Positions 1-7,487 of a DNA stretch of 15,707 nucleotides are shown here, in pieces; position 1 is the first letter of the stretch, and every line of letters begins with the position of its first letter. Origin of the DNA: an uncultured Bacilli bacterium (GTDB lineage: Bacteria > Bacillota_I > Bacilli_A > RFN20 > CAG-288); assembly GCA_934725685.1 (NCBI GenBank), contig CAKVBX010000036.1, positions 1 through 15,707 on the forward strand, written 5' to 3'. The notes under the pieces were generated by a model that had not been told where the DNA came from, made no database searches, and saw only the letters and a list, made by a program, of their open reading frames with translations. A program made the translations under genes and the position numbers.

Positions 1-46
1 AGCCCTAGCCGATGGGCAATATGCGGAGGCCCGGTTTTCCTGTGTC

Positions 47-52
47 TATAAT
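47..52 (+). promoter_or_regulatory. Possible -10 box upstream of the 120-residue gene
   Basis: A perfect TATAAT lies at 47-52, about 80 bases ahead of the GTG start at 130. No recognisable -35 sits at 16-18 bp spacing and there is no TGn extension, so the call rests on the hexamer alone. The box falls in the loop of a small dyad (GTGT 42-45 with ACAC 53-56, then TTTTCC 35-40 with GGAAAA 58-63). If it is used, transcription would begin near 59 and the long hairpin at 76-152 would lie in the 5' leader. Confidence 0.3.
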
Positions 53-75
53 ACACCGGAAAAGGCCTTTTTGCC

Positions 76-152
76 TAGGCATAAGTGCTCTGAGACACGG
101 GAAAACAGGTTCCTGAAGGTGCTTTTTTCGTGTCGAAGAGCACTTATGCCTA
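76..152 (+). repeat. Long inverted repeat / hairpin spanning the start codon of the 120-residue gene
   Basis: Bases 76-91 are a perfect 16-bp inverted match to 137-152. After a symmetric GA/GA internal mismatch (92-93 against 135-136), pairing continues from 94-105 to 123-134 (10 Watson-Crick and 2 G-T pairs). That makes 28 pairs closing a 17-base loop at 106-122. The loop holds the purine-rich GAAGGTG that would be the ribosome binding site, and the GTG start at 130 is inside the 3' strand. Tandem G-A mismatches are a stable RNA element. It could be translational control, a mobile-element remnant, or a terminator from an upstream gene with a T-run at 123-128 on the wrong side of the stem. 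Function is not established. Confidence 0.75.
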
Positions 153-492
153 CTTATTCATTCCGCAATCGTTGTTTGTCTCACTTGATGCTAAAGACAA
201 CGCCGTCTTTTCCATCAAAATGAAGGGATACAGCTATCGCGCTGCTTGTGGTCATGTCAAAGACCTCTTCTCCCGTTCCTTCTGTTCCGTGGAAGAATGC
301 AATCTTCTTTTAAATCTCCTCTATCAGGAGGAAACGCTGAAACAGGTGTTTTTCCTCATTGACCATAGCGGTTCGAAAGCCCATAAACAAGCGGAAGTCT
401 TTCTATATAGCACGTATATTGGTTTGACGGATGGGCTTGTCCGACTCAACGAACTTGAGGATGCGTTTCGGAGGAAGCTGAAAAAGAAGTGA
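130..492 (+). CDS. Hypothetical protein, 120 residues
   Basis: I do not recognise this protein. It is a mixed-composition soluble protein with a lysine-rich end (RRKLKKK) and no signal peptide or membrane segment. A middle stretch around residues 53-78 is rich in Leu, Glu and Phe and probably helical. The frame is closed upstream by a TGA at 91-93, and the only early start is GTG at 130, preceded at eight bases by AAGGTG. The first seven codons lie in the right arm of the 76-152 hairpin. The helicase-nuclease gene follows after 52 bases, so the two may be co-transcribed and this could be a partner of that protein; this is inference from position only. It could also be the 3' remnant of a longer gene, because the upstream stop and hairpin cut it off. 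Confidence 0.6.
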   Translation: MSKSTYAYLFIPQSLFVSLDAKDNAVFSIKMKGYSYRAACGHVKDLFSRSFCSVEECNLLLNLLYQEETLKQVFFLIDHSGSKAHKQAEVFLYSTYIGLTDGLVRLNELEDAFRRKLKKK

Positions 493-544
493 GAGTTCTC
501 TGATACTCGGGAAAGAATGTGTTGAACGATACAAAAGGTGATCT

Positions 545-3500
545 ATGAAATATAGCATCGGAAAGACAATCTCAAAATCCATCAAAGAAAACAAATGGCT
601 CAGCATTGACTATGTCAATCAGAAGAACGAAGAAAGCTCTTTTTGGTGTGCTGTTCTGGATATCGATATCAGCAGGAAAATTCTGAAGGTCGATATTTTT
701 AACCTTTTCAAAAACAAGGAGGTCAAAACGGATGGGCATATCCGCTTTGACCGCATCAAGAAGGCAAAAGTCCTCGACGGTACGTTTTCTATTCCGAATC
801 CGATGCTCATCGAGAAAATAGAACGGAATATCCTCTCCCTTCCCTGGCTTGAGTTCGATAATTATGATGATCGCATTCTGGAATATTATTCTGAGGCGAA
901 ACGGTTGGATGTCGATCCGTACCAAAGCAATTATTCCAATGTGAACGGCATCGATGTCAGAACTCTTCTCAAGGAGAAAAAGGTGATTCTGAATGAGAAC
1001 CAATTCGAAAAAATCGCCAGGGATATCTATAAGAATGAAGATGTCGAGAGAACGGATCGCTATTCTCAGCTCGCCATCAACCGTTTTTCCATTTCCAGCC
1101 ATGACCGACTCTATGTCGTGGTCTATTATCCTCTGCGTTTGGATGTTAAGGCGAAGTCCTTGGTGATTCAAAACGACTGGGTGGTAAACAAGAGTTTTCT
1201 CATCGACGAGAATAAAGTATCCCTATCCTCCTATCTCACCATGAATCCGGATGATTATATTGTCGCACTCCATGATAACTTTGAAGAGGCCAAGAATACC
1301 CTAAGGGACAATCTCAATAACTATGAGATTCTCGACGAGAATCCGCTGATCATGCTCATCTCGCGAAAAGTAAACATGGAATATGATTCCGTCTTTGAGA
1401 GCATCGCGAAGAAACATAAGGAAGGAACCTTGGAACTGCCTTTGAAAGCCTTTTTCGGAGAACTTTCGAAACGGAACAGAAGAAAGACGGAACCGAACAT
1501 CGTTTTGATGGATAAGAAAGCGGACATCGACCAGGTCCGTGTCGTCTACAATGCGATGAAGCAACCGATCACCTATGTCGAGGGACCGCCGGGAACCGGG
1601 AAGACGACCACCTTGGTTAATGTGGTCCTCTCTTCTTTCCTCAACGACAGAACCTGTCTCATCTGCTCCAACAACAATCGACCGATTGATGATATCATGA
1701 AGAAGTTCAACTTCGAAGGAAAATACGGGAAGATACTGTTTCCGGTCCTGCGACTGGGGAATCGGGAAGAACTCTCGAAGACGTTGGACTATCTCAAAAG
1801 ACTCATCGATTTTCACGATGAGAAAATTCAAATATATGAAGATAAGCTGAAATCGCTCAGTGAACGTGTCTTTAAAGAGTACAACGATCTGACGGGACTT
1901 CTCTCCGTCTATGAAGAAAAGAAGGACCTTTCGGCTACTAAAGAATATCTGGATCAGTTCTATCGGTATGTGATGGCAAGTCCGGAATCCTCCGAAAGGC
2001 TGAAAAACAAAATCAAAGAGCAGAAACGGAACATTGAAGACAGGTTGGCTAGAATGCCGGATATCACAAACGAGCAGGTTCTTTCCAACTGTAAATTCGT
2101 CAAGGATGATCCTGAATTTTTGATGTATCTCTATTTCAATTCGTTCCGTTATCTGAAGAAGCTGAAGCAGCCCAGTTATAAGGAACTGCGTGACATCATC
2201 AACGTTACGGAAAAAGAACACAGGTTGAATCTTTTTTCCATCTGGCTCAGAAACGATGCCAACTTTAGAAAGCTTCTCCGCGTTTTTCCCGTCCTTTGCT
2301 GCACGAATATCTCCTGCTTGAAGCTTGGGGCCAACGAACCCTATTTCGATATCTGTATCATGGATGAAGCGGGACAGTGTGACGTGGCTTCCTCACTGAT
2401 TCCTATTTCTAAATCGAAGCAGCTTCTTCTGGTCGGCGATGTCAACCAGCTTCAGCCGGTCATCACCCTCGATAGTGTTGTCAACGAAAAGCTCATGGAA
2501 AAATATGAGGTCCCGAAGGAATATGACTACTGTCACAATTCCATCATGAACCTGATGACAAACGTTGATGACTTCTCCACAAAAATTCTTCTCAGCTATC
2601 ATTATCGGTGTGGGAAACGGATTGTCACGTATTCCAATCAGCGTTACTATCATGGGCTGCTTAACATCAAAACTCTGCAGAATGACAATCAACTGGAGTT
2701 TGTTTCGGTAAAGAACACCTGCTTTGCAAAGGAACGGAATTCCTATCTTGCGGAAGCCATAGCAGTCGTGAATTACATCAAAGAGAATCATCTCAAAGGA
2801 AATGATGTTTCCATTGTCACGCCGTTTCGGAATCAGGCTTCCCTCATCAATGAATTGTTGAAGAAGGACGACATTCCCGTGAAATGCGGTACTGTCCATA
2901 TGGTTCAGGGAGCTGAGAATAAAACCGTCATCTTCTCCCCGGGAATCGGTATCAAATCCTCCAAGAAAACATTCAATTGGATTGCCAATAATAAAGAACT
3001 GATCAACGTGGCCGTCACGAGGGCAAGGGATAAGTTTGTCATCGTCGGTGACAATGAGGCGATAGACAAGCTTTCCGATCCCAATGCGGATGATGATATC
3101 TCCGCATTGGTGGAGTATGTAAAGAAGAACGGAAAGACCGTTGTCTCTGAATCCAAGGTGAACAACATCGAAATCGGCTTTTCGAACGGCTCTGAATTTG
3201 AGAATCAGCTTTTTGCCACTATGACGCATTTTTGCAGTGTTTATCGCCGCTTTACGGTCAAACGGAATCAGCCGGTGAGAAAGGTGCTTCCGGATGTCCC
3301 GGAGGATGAACTCAGGGAGTATTTCATGAAGGCTGAATTTGATCTTGTCCTTTACTCGAAGAACTTCTTCGGAAAGCTGTGCCCGAGATTGGTTCTGGAA
3401 CTCAATGGTGGGGAACATTACCTTTCCAAAAACAGGAGTATGCTCAATGATAGAAAGAAGATGGAAATTTGCAAAAGGAACAAAATCGATTATATCTCGG

Positions 3501-3589
3501 TACCGAATATTTATTCGAAATCCTATGAAACCTTATCGGAGCTCATCTTCGCTCTGAACGGAGAAGCGGACACTGAATCCAATATTTAA
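545..3589 (+). CDS. Upf1-like SF1 helicase fused to a C-terminal PD-(D/E)XK nuclease
   Basis: This 1014-residue protein probably unwinds and cuts nucleic acid in the cytoplasm. Residues about 16-85 resemble a small beta-barrel of WYL/Sm type (weak call). The helicase core shows Walker A GPPGTGKT at 347-354 (K353), Walker B DEAGQ at 607-611 (the DEAG form of the Upf1/COG1112 group), motif III GDVNQLQP at 631-638, YHYR at 685-688, motif V around VHMVQGAE at 784-791 and motif VI VAVTRAR at 822-828. A charged, coiled-coil-like insertion lies at about 415-510. The tail (about 884-1000) has E884/E886, FDLVL with D933, ELNGGEH at 952-958 and DRKK at 969-972. This resembles DUF2726/DUF559-type nuclease domains, with Asn where the usual motif has Asp or Lys. 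ATG 545 follows AAAGGTG by four bases. Single-gene helicase-nuclease fusions are frequent in phage defence, but no neighbour here proves that role. It is less GC-rich in feel than the genes to its right. Confidence 0.88.
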   Translation: MKYSIGKTISKSIKENKWLSIDYVNQKNEESSFWCAVLDIDISRKILKVDIFNLFKNKEVKTDGHIRFDRIKKAKVLDGTFSIPNPMLIEKIERNILSLPWLEFDNYDDRILEYYSEAKRLDVDPYQSNYSNVNGIDVRTLLKEKKVILNENQFEKIARDIYKNEDVERTDRYSQLAINRFSISSHDRLYVVVYYPLRLDVKAKSLVIQNDWVVNKSFLIDENKVSLSSYLTMNPDDYIVALHDNFEEAKNTLRDNLNNYEILDENPLIMLISRKVNMEYDSVFESIAKKHKEGTLELPLKAFFGELSKRNRRKTEPNIVLMDKKADIDQVRVVYNAMKQPITYVEGPPGTGKTTTLVNVVLSSFLNDRTCLICSNNNRPIDDIMKKFNFEGKYGKILFPVLRLGNREELSKTLDYLKRLIDFHDEKIQIYEDKLKSLSERVFKEYNDLTGLLSVYEEKKDLSATKEYLDQFYRYVMASPESSERLKNKIKEQKRNIEDRLARMPDITNEQVLSNCKFVKDDPEFLMYLYFNSFRYLKKLKQPSYKELRDIINVTEKEHRLNLFSIWLRNDANFRKLLRVFPVLCCTNISCLKLGANEPYFDICIMDEAGQCDVASSLIPISKSKQLLLVGDVNQLQPVITLDSVVNEKLMEKYEVPKEYDYCHNSIMNLMTNVDDFSTKILLSYHYRCGKRIVTYSNQRYYHGLLNIKTLQNDNQLEFVSVKNTCFAKERNSYLAEAIAVVNYIKENHLKGNDVSIVTPFRNQASLINELLKKDDIPVKCGTVHMVQGAENKTVIFSPGIGIKSSKKTFNWIANNKELINVAVTRARDKFVIVGDNEAIDKLSDPNADDDISALVEYVKKNGKTVVSESKVNNIEIGFSNGSEFENQLFATMTHFCSVYRRFTVKRNQPVRKVLPDVPEDELREYFMKAEFDLVLYSKNFFGKLCPRLVLELNGGEHYLSKNRSMLNDRKKMEICKRNKIDYISVPNIYSKSYETLSELIFALNGEADTESNI

Positions 3590-3609
3590 CCAGGGTGTTG
3601 AGGGTTTAT

Positions 3610-3645
3610 AAAGTAGAGAGCTGATAACAATTGTCTATCTACTTT
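3610..3645 (+). terminator. Weak candidate terminator after the helicase gene
   Basis: An 8-bp perfect stem (AAAGTAGA 3610-3617 with TCTACTTT 3638-3645) encloses a 20-base loop containing the palindrome ACAATTGT. It sits 20 bases after the helicase stop. The stem is AT-rich and is followed by only one more T and then GGGG, so termination would be weak. The rest of the gap up to the MATE promoter (3646-3740) shows nothing I can name. Confidence 0.35.
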
Positions 3646-3741
3646 TGGGGTTCTGAGAAATGATTCATACCGTTATTTCTTTCAGCCTTTCTTTGTTGTG
3701 AGAATCGCATGAATTTGGAAATGAAAAATTGAAGTTAGAAC

Positions 3742-3769
3742 TTGACCCATCTTTTTCCTGTGTTATAAT
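3742..3769 (+). promoter_or_regulatory. Extended -10 promoter of the MATE gene
   Basis: TTGACC at 3742-3747 (5 of 6 to the -35 consensus) is followed after 16 bases by a perfect TATAAT at 3764-3769. The -10 carries the TGn extension at 3761-3763. This is the best vegetative promoter in the window. Transcription should start near 3776, giving a leader of about 120 bases before the ATG at 3896. Confidence 0.8.
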
Positions 3770-3775
3770 TCATGC

Positions 3776-3895
3776 TGCTTGCTCGGAGGGTCTATCATTC
3801 AGAGGAAATGACAGGCTGGATAAGGCACAGGCTGAGACGCCTGAATCTTATCCGGCCTGTTTTCTTTCTGCCGGATAGGAAGAAAGGATGAAATT
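3776..3895 (+). promoter_or_regulatory. Structured 5' leader with candidate attenuator upstream of the MATE gene
   Basis: A hairpin pairs 3812-3824 with 3847-3859 (13 bp with one G-T pair) and holds an inner 5-bp stem (3828-3832 with 3839-3843). The run TGTTTTCTTTCT follows, as in an intrinsic terminator. The same 3' strand, 3849-3856, is also perfectly complementary over 8 bases to 3870-3877, so a second hairpin can form that excludes the first. A third small stem (TCATT 3794-3798 with AATGA 3806-3810) lies upstream. Two exclusive folds ending in a terminator-like element are the hallmark of a riboswitch or attenuator. I could not match it to a riboswitch class I know. The ribosome binding site AAAGGA is at 3883-3888, just after the alternative stem. 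Confidence 0.55.
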
Positions 3896-5260
3896 ATGGA
3901 TCTTTTGAAAGACCGGATCAAACCTATTTATTTCCGTTATCTTCTTGCCGCATTCGGCAGCGCCTTCATCTCTTCCGTTTACAGTGTAGTCGATGCCGCG
4001 ATGGTCGGCCGATACCAGGGACCGGACGGGACCGCCGCCCTTGCGGTGGTCGCCCCCTTTTGGAACATCATCTATAGTCTCGGACTCATGGCCGGCATCG
4101 GCGGCTCCGTTCTTTATGGTGCCATGAAAGGAAAAGGTGAAAAAGCGGACCGCGATCCGAACGAGTCCTTCACCTCCGCCATCCTTCTCACCGTTCTGCT
4201 CGGCATTGTGGCCTGGCTTCTGCTGATTTTTCTGGATGAACCTTTGCTCCGTTTCTTCGGAGCAGACGATACGCTCCTCCCCTTGGCTAAGAGTTATCTG
4301 CTCCCGGTCAAGTTCGTGGCTCCGGTTTTCCTTTTCACGCAGTCCCTTGCTGCCTTCCTACGAAACGACAATGATCCAGCCCTTGCGACGAGGGCTGTCA
4401 TCTATGGCGGCGTATTCAATGTCTTCGGAGATTATCTCTTCGTCTTTGTACTCAATCTCGGCATCCTGGGAGCCGGTATCGCCACTTGTATCGGCGCCTT
4501 CATCTCCGTGATTGCGATGCTGACCCACTTTTTCCGGAAGAAAAGCACCTTGAAACTGCAAAAAACGAAATATGTTTTCCACGATTTCCTTTCCATTTTC
4601 AAAAATGGATTCTCCTCCTTTTTTGTTGATTTCGCGATGGGAATCCTCACGATTCTCTTCAATCGCCAGATTATCACCTATCTCGACAACGACGCCCTTT
4701 CCGTCTATGGCATCATCATCAATATCAGCACGTTTGTCCAATGCTGCGCCTATAGTATCGGACAGGCGGTGCAACCGATTGTCTCCGTCAATTACGGAGC
4801 CGAAAACAAGAAACGGATCTCCGAGACGCTTCGTTATGCGGTGGTGACCGCCGTCGTTTTCGGTGTTATCTGGCTTGTCCTTGCCGAATCGATTCCGAAC
4901 GGCTTTGTCCACATTTTCATGTCTCCGAATGACCGAATCCTTTCGATTGCTCCCTCCATTATCCGCTTCTATAGTATCTCCTTCCTTTTGCTTCCTTTCA
5001 ATGTCTTCTCGACGTACTATTTCCAGGCTATCATGAAACCGAAAACCGCCTTTTTGATTTCGGTGCTCCGTGGCGCCCTATTGAGCGGTGTCCTGATCTA
5101 TGTGCTTCCTTTGATTCTTCCTGTGGAGATTCTTTGGTTTGCTATGCCGATCACGGAAGTTTTGACGGCGATTGCTGTCCTTCTTTTCATGATTTCCTCT
5201 CAGAAGAAGCTCTTCCTCAAAAAAGAGGTTCCTTCTTTGAAGGAACCCGAGACAAAATAA
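3896..5260 (+). CDS. MATE-family efflux transporter
   Basis: This 454-residue integral membrane protein has about twelve hydrophobic segments and no signal peptide. That is the usual length and topology for multidrug and toxic compound extrusion proteins, which export cationic or metabolite substrates by Na+ or H+ antiport. The first repeat contains a typical start (SSVYSVVDAAMVGRY) and the second repeat the related QAVQPIVSVNYGAENKKR pattern at the start of the C-terminal half. The MATE protein ends with a lysine- and glutamate-rich cytoplasmic tail. ATG 3896 follows AAAGGA by seven bases. It is monocistronic: it has its own promoter and a convergent terminator after it. The leader suggests expression controlled by a ligand or by stress. 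The substrate cannot be read from the sequence. Confidence 0.92.
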   Translation: MDLLKDRIKPIYFRYLLAAFGSAFISSVYSVVDAAMVGRYQGPDGTAALAVVAPFWNIIYSLGLMAGIGGSVLYGAMKGKGEKADRDPNESFTSAILLTVLLGIVAWLLLIFLDEPLLRFFGADDTLLPLAKSYLLPVKFVAPVFLFTQSLAAFLRNDNDPALATRAVIYGGVFNVFGDYLFVFVLNLGILGAGIATCIGAFISVIAMLTHFFRKKSTLKLQKTKYVFHDFLSIFKNGFSSFFVDFAMGILTILFNRQIITYLDNDALSVYGIIINISTFVQCCAYSIGQAVQPIVSVNYGAENKKRISETLRYAVVTAVVFGVIWLVLAESIPNGFVHIFMSPNDRILSIAPSIIRFYSISFLLLPFNVFSTYYFQAIMKPKTAFLISVLRGALLSGVLIYVLPLILPVEILWFAMPITEVLTAIAVLLFMISSQKKLFLKKEVPSLKEPETK

Positions 5261-5294
5261 AAAGTTAGAGTTTCATTGGTCTATTTGGAGTCAT

Positions 5295-5353
5295 AAAAAG
5301 GGGCAGTCAGAGCTTTCCGGTGTGAGACCTGAATTCTCTGAGAGCCCCTTTTC
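5295..5353. terminator. Bidirectional terminator between convergent genes
   Basis: AAAAGGGGC at 5296-5304 pairs with GCCCCTTTT at 5344-5352, and an inner 5-bp stem (CAGAG 5308-5312 with CTCTG 5336-5340) lies inside. The stem has a T-run on its 3' side on both strands. It sits between the MATE stop (5260) and the stop of the minus-strand gene (5355), so it can end transcripts from both sides. Confidence 0.75.
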
Positions 5354-5354
5354 G

Positions 5355-5705
5355 TTATCTCAGTAGCAGCGCGGATGCTGTCTCACCCGCGTTATTGCTG
5401 TTCCAGTCGATGATGCCGAAATAGGATAGGAGGAAGAGAACGAGGATTTCCAGAACGAATGCGGTGAGGATAAGGAGGAGATACTTTCGCTTTTCCATTC
5501 TGTCTTCCTCCCGGATTTCTTTGCTGAGAAGATAGACGAGAAGACATCCCGGCCCGGCGAGAAGGAAGGTGGCGAAATAGAGATTCGATAGTTCCATCCG
5601 TTTTCCTTCCCCTCTTTTTCCCTTGACGAAGGCCAAAGAGGACATGACACCGAAGAGAAAACCGAGAAAGACGAAGAGAATGACAAGATATGCCTGAATT
5701 TTCAT
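5355..5705 (-). CDS. Small membrane protein of unknown function, 116 residues
   Basis: I do not recognise the family. Three hydrophobic segments can be seen at about residues 5-28, 41-60 and 74-97. Basic loops (KGKRGEGKR and MEKRKY) lie between or beside them, and a short polar tail is followed by ALLLR. The start is well supported: ATG at 5705 is preceded by AAGGAGGT at a short spacing. It lies downstream of mglC on the same strand, but a perfect 13-bp hairpin separates them, so it is probably expressed partly by readthrough or from a promoter I could not identify. Nothing ties it to sugar transport apart from position. Confidence 0.7.
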   Translation of the reverse strand: MKIQAYLVILFVFLGFLFGVMSSLAFVKGKRGEGKRMELSNLYFATFLLAGPGCLLVYLLSKEIREEDRMEKRKYLLLILTAFVLEILVLFLLSYFGIIDWNSNNAGETASALLLR

Positions 5706-5722
5706 AGGACCTCCTTGGGAAG

Positions 5723-5754
5723 AAAAGAGTTCCGGACCGGACCGGAACTCTTTT
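5723..5754 (-). terminator. Terminator of the mglBAC operon
   Basis: AAAAGAGTTCCGG (5723-5735) and CCGGAACTCTTTT (5742-5754) form a perfect 13-bp stem with a 6-base loop, 14 bases after the mglC stop. Read on the minus strand, the stem ends in TTTTCTTCCC. The structure is close to symmetric, so it may also act on the + strand. It overlaps the upstream region of the 116-residue gene. Confidence 0.85.
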
Positions 5755-5768
5755 GATGGACGGATAGT

Positions 5769-7469
5769 TTATTTCTTCTTGAGGTACTTGACGCAGTCGA
5801 GGGTGACGGCGGCAAGGATAATGACACCTTTGATGGCGAGCTGGTAGTTGGCATCGGTGATACCGATCATCGGAAGGACGACACAGATGGCCTGGAAGAT
5901 GAGAGCACCGACGACGACGCCGGAGATCTTACCGACACCGCCGGAGAAGGAGACACCGCCGACAACGCAGGCAGCGATGGCATCGGCTTCCATACCCTGG
6001 CCGGTCATGGCTCTGACGTTGCCGGAGTAGATGGAGAAGATGCTTCCACCGATACCGTAGTAGACACCGGCGAGAAGGAAGACGCCGAGGGTGACTTTGA
6101 AGACGTTGATGCCGGAGACGGCAGCAGCTTCGGCATTGCCTCCGACAGCGAACATATTCTTACCGAAGGTTGTCTTGTTCCAGATGACCCACATGACGGC
6201 GATACCGATGATGGCCCAGATGATCATGATAGGGAAGTCGGAATTGCCGAGTCCCTTACCGGAGACGATGGCGGCGACGGTGGGATCCGGCGTACCGGAG
6301 AAGGAGTTGTTGGTCATACCGGCCATGATACCGAAGGTGAAGAGCTGGGTTGCGAGGGTGGAGATGAACGGATGCATCTTGAACTTCGCGGTGAAGAAAC
6401 CGGCGATACCGGAGATGAACGTACAGGAGACGATGGAGAGGAGGAAGGCGAGGACGACACGGAGGCCAAGCGGGATGGCGGCGAAGCTCACGGCGTGGCC
6501 GAAGAACTGGATTCCGGTCTCACCGGACGTCGTGACGAGCATACCCGTGAAGACGGCAGACATACCGACGAGACGTCCAATACTGAGGTCGGTACCCGCA
6601 AGGACAATCAGACCTGCAACACCGAGGGCTAAGAACATTCTCGGGGAGGTCTGGTTGAGAATCATGAGGATATTGTCGAAGTTGAAGAGGAAGTTTCCGG
6701 TCTGGACGGCATAGACGATAGTGGCGACGATCATAAGAAGAAGGATGGTGAGATAAAGACCGTTCTTAAGGAGGAATCCCTTGAAGGTGAAGTTGTTTCC
6801 GTAGTTCTCGAACTTCTGTTCGAGAGAATACATGAAGGGAAGCCTTTTGTTGTTTGCTTTCTCCATGGCTGCATACTTGTTGACATAGAGGACGTGGACG
6901 CGGTCCCTGCAGGCTTCCTTGGCATCGGAAAGGGCGACTCTGGCATCGTTGCACTTGGTATCGTGGGAAATCTTGATGTCGTTGAGGGCGAGTTTCTTCT
7001 GCTTGGCGAAGTCTTTTTCCTGTCCCTGAGGTGCGACTTTATTGTCCCACTCTTCGTGATAGGTTTTGAGCGCTTCTTCCCGCTCTTTCGTGTAGGTTAC
7101 GATTTTCTCGTCATGCTCGTTCTGCGCCTTCTGGATTGCTTCCTTATTCTTCCCTTTTTCGGCTTCGATGAGCTTCTTATAGTTTTCCTCGATGAAGTCA
7201 ATCTGGCCTTTGACCTTTGCTGCGAGTCCTTCTTTGTTTTTGGCCTTGACTTCGTTGGCCAAGGCGATTTCCTCATTGTCTTTTTCGATGAGTTTTGCCC
7301 TGGTTTCCTTGTCGAGCCTCTTGTTTCTCTTGAAGTTCGAGATTTCGTTCTTCAGGATTTCGATTTTTGTTACGCCGTCAAGTCGTAAGGCGTCGATCTC
7401 GGCCTGACGTTTTTCGATTTCCGGAAGGAACTGCTCTTCCGTCAGGTCATTGATATTCGTAGTATCCAT
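5769..7469 (-). CDS. mglC: Galactose/methyl-galactoside ABC permease MglC with a long N-terminal coiled-coil extension
   Basis: Residues about 237-566 match the usual MglC permease of roughly 336 residues, the membrane channel of a sugar importer. Landmarks are ALGVAGLIVLAGTDLSIGR, a cytoplasmic stretch with WNKTTFGKNMFAVGGNAEAA, DAIAACVVGGVSFSGGVG, and the end TLDCVKYLKKK. About eight to ten hydrophobic segments are seen. The first 230 residues are unlike ordinary permeases: hydrophilic, very rich in Lys and Glu, with long helical heptad-like runs and no signal peptide, so they should lie in the cytoplasm. The start is sound: ATG 7469 follows AAGGGGAG by eight bases, and the reading frame is continuous into the permease. 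It begins 18 bases after the mglA stop, in an mglB-mglA-mglC operon. Substrate (galactose, glucose or methyl-galactosides) is inferred from the family. Confidence 0.93.
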   Translation of the reverse strand: MDTTNINDLTEEQFLPEIEKRQAEIDALRLDGVTKIEILKNEISNFKRNKRLDKETRAKLIEKDNEEIALANEVKAKNKEGLAAKVKGQIDFIEENYKKLIEAEKGKNKEAIQKAQNEHDEKIVTYTKEREEALKTYHEEWDNKVAPQGQEKDFAKQKKLALNDIKISHDTKCNDARVALSDAKEACRDRVHVLYVNKYAAMEKANNKRLPFMYSLEQKFENYGNNFTFKGFLLKNGLYLTILLLMIVATIVYAVQTGNFLFNFDNILMILNQTSPRMFLALGVAGLIVLAGTDLSIGRLVGMSAVFTGMLVTTSGETGIQFFGHAVSFAAIPLGLRVVLAFLLSIVSCTFISGIAGFFTAKFKMHPFISTLATQLFTFGIMAGMTNNSFSGTPDPTVAAIVSGKGLGNSDFPIMIIWAIIGIAVMWVIWNKTTFGKNMFAVGGNAEAAAVSGINVFKVTLGVFLLAGVYYGIGGSIFSIYSGNVRAMTGQGMEADAIAACVVGGVSFSGGVGKISGVVVGALIFQAICVVLPMIGITDANYQLAIKGVIILAAVTLDCVKYLKKK

Positions 7470-7487
7470 TTTTGAATCTCCCCTTTT

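Noticed and set aside
3781..3860. TPP riboswitch, suggested by CTCGGAGGGT, CTGGATAAGG and GGCTGAGA in the MATE leader
   Set aside because: The pieces occur in the wrong order and spacing and the downstream conserved sequence is missing, so the resemblance is taken as coincidence.
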